A stretch of DNA of 18,467 bases from Gracilaria caudata (taxonomy: Eukaryota; Rhodophyta; Florideophyceae; Gracilariales; Gracilariaceae): contig JASCIV010000384.1 of assembly GCA_030374735.1 (NCBI GenBank), positions 1 to 18,467 on the forward strand. The letters run 5' to 3'. Positions 17,630-18,467 of this stretch are shown here, in pieces. The notes under the pieces were generated by a model that did no database searches, was not told the DNA's origin, and saw only the letters and a program-made list of their open reading frames with translations. Numbering within the stretch: the stretch's first letter is position 1; the number at the start of each line of letters is the position of its first letter. Position numbers and translations under genes: made by a program.

Positions 17630-18467
17630 ACGCACTTTTTAAGAAAGGTCAACCCGCACAGTTGAGGGAATTCGGAGAAGCCGAAATAGGAGTCTTTGAG
17701 ACCCTCAAAGGGCTGCTGACATCAGCGCCTGTCTTGGCTCTACCCTCCCGGATTTACCGTACTCGGTAGACACCGATTCCAGTGAATATCAGGTAGGGTG
17801 TGCCCTTCTTCAGACGTACGAAGACGGCAAACGATAGCCAATTGGATACTGGTCACGGTCTCTGCACCAAGCAGAAAAGAACTACTCAGTGTAAGAAAAG
17901 GAGTGCCTTGCTGTTGTCTAGGCTCTCACGACCCTTCGTTCTTACCTACAGGGGGTATTTTTCACGGTCAATACCGATCATTCTTGCCTACGTTGGCTTT
18001 TGTCTATCAATGACTCCTCGGGCCGTTTGATGCGCTGGCGTTTGCGCCTTTCGGAATTTGAATTCACGGTCAATTACAGGAAGGGAACTTCAAACGTTCA
18101 CGCCGACGCATTATCGCGACTCGAAACTTTGGGAGAAACCCAATTGCCCATTGATGGCGAGATACCATGCTTGGTAATGGAGGATTCCGCAATGGAAAAA
18201 GAACTGGATGGTTCAGATGAAGAAGATTATGCATTCAATTTACTGGTGGCCCAGACTACGAACACCGTCGATGAAGCTCAGCTCGAGCGAATTACACTTG
18301 CAGAACTATTTCGTGTACAAGTCACGGATGACTTATGCGCGGCAATCCGCTCTCGTCTTAACGGGGGGGAGGACCTACCTTTTCGTCTCGATGATCGAGG
18401 TATTCTGGTCAGTACAGTGGAGTCGTATGAACAAATCGTGATTCCGCACGTTCTACAGTGCAGGATA
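17617..18467 (+). pseudogene. pol: Pol, second part: RT connection and RNase H, partial
   Basis: From 17617 to about 17755 one frame reads the RT connection (APLNALFKKGQPAQ, then TLKGLLTSAPVLALP). Near 17750 it shifts again, and a third frame runs to the window end. It carries the RNase H acidic residues: VDTDSSEY (Asp codon 17775-17777), EKECLAVV, NTDHSCLRWLL and HADALSRL. In-frame stops are TAG 17835-17837, TAA 17892-17894 and TAG 17919-17921; the last stands where VVW is normal, so TGG to TAG is likely. After RNase H the frame is acidic linker, open to 18467, without reaching the integrase HHCC motif. Confidence 0.78.

Larger units (their letters stand above)
12480..18467 (+). mobile_element. 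Ty3/gypsy LTR retrotransposon, degraded, cut by the window end
   Basis: The order leader, gag, protease, reverse transcriptase, RNase H on one strand is that of Ty3/gypsy elements. The sequence ends within the linker before the integrase zinc finger, so integrase, any chromodomain and the 3' LTR are not seen. The left border is approximate. At least six in-frame stops and three frame changes mark an inactive copy. Confidence 0.8.

Overview
This window reads as eukaryotic nuclear DNA made almost entirely of transposable elements in decay. No bacterial features (ribosome binding sites, operons), no rRNA or tRNA, no CRISPR array and no recognisable host gene were seen. The element families (PIF/Harbinger with a Myb/SANT-like partner, a long piggyBac-like transposase, a Ty3/gypsy LTR retrotransposon, and short non-autonomous inverted-repeat elements) fit the repeat-rich genome of a microbial eukaryote such as an oomycete or alga. 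The exact lineage cannot be fixed from the sequence.

Layout. 1-515: non-coding, with the right-hand end of a Harbinger-like element at 315-404. 516-889: a complete 374-bp Harbinger-type MITE with 16-bp perfect terminal inverted repeats and TTA target duplications. 1149-3298: Harbinger unit 1, a transposase (+) broken only at an eight-A run, converging on an intact Myb/SANT-like accessory gene (-). 3299-4604: nothing convincing. 4605 to about 8772: Harbinger unit 2, a second and different transposase (+, in-frame stop before its last ~65 residues) and a frame-broken accessory gene (-). An uncharacterised stretch and a 281-bp foldback MITE (7007-7287) lie between the two genes. 8772-8924: a dense cluster of nested palindromes. 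8986-12415 (-): a piggyBac-like transposase remnant. 12419-13484: probable LTR and leader of the retrotransposon. 13485-18467: gag, protease, reverse transcriptase and RNase H of a Ty3/gypsy element, riddled with stops and frameshifts, running off the window before its integrase.

Two points deserve most attention. First, the piggyBac-like gene carries a lambda-exonuclease/YqaJ-type PD-(D/E)XK nuclease domain between the second and third catalytic aspartates of the transposase core. That spacing is about 617 residues instead of about 100, and the usual C-terminal cysteine-rich domain is still present. Second, the Harbinger-type ends here are built from the same 16-bp motif used twice, at the tip and again 62-75 bp inside in the same orientation, and this plan ties the MITEs to the autonomous unit at 4605-8772.

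How the parts work together: each Harbinger unit pairs a DDE transposase with a DNA-binding partner, and the MITEs would have been moved in trans by such a pair. The retrotransposon and the piggyBac-like element are independent. Every large gene except the accessory gene at 2456-3298 carries at least one disabling change, so this copy of each element is probably inactive.
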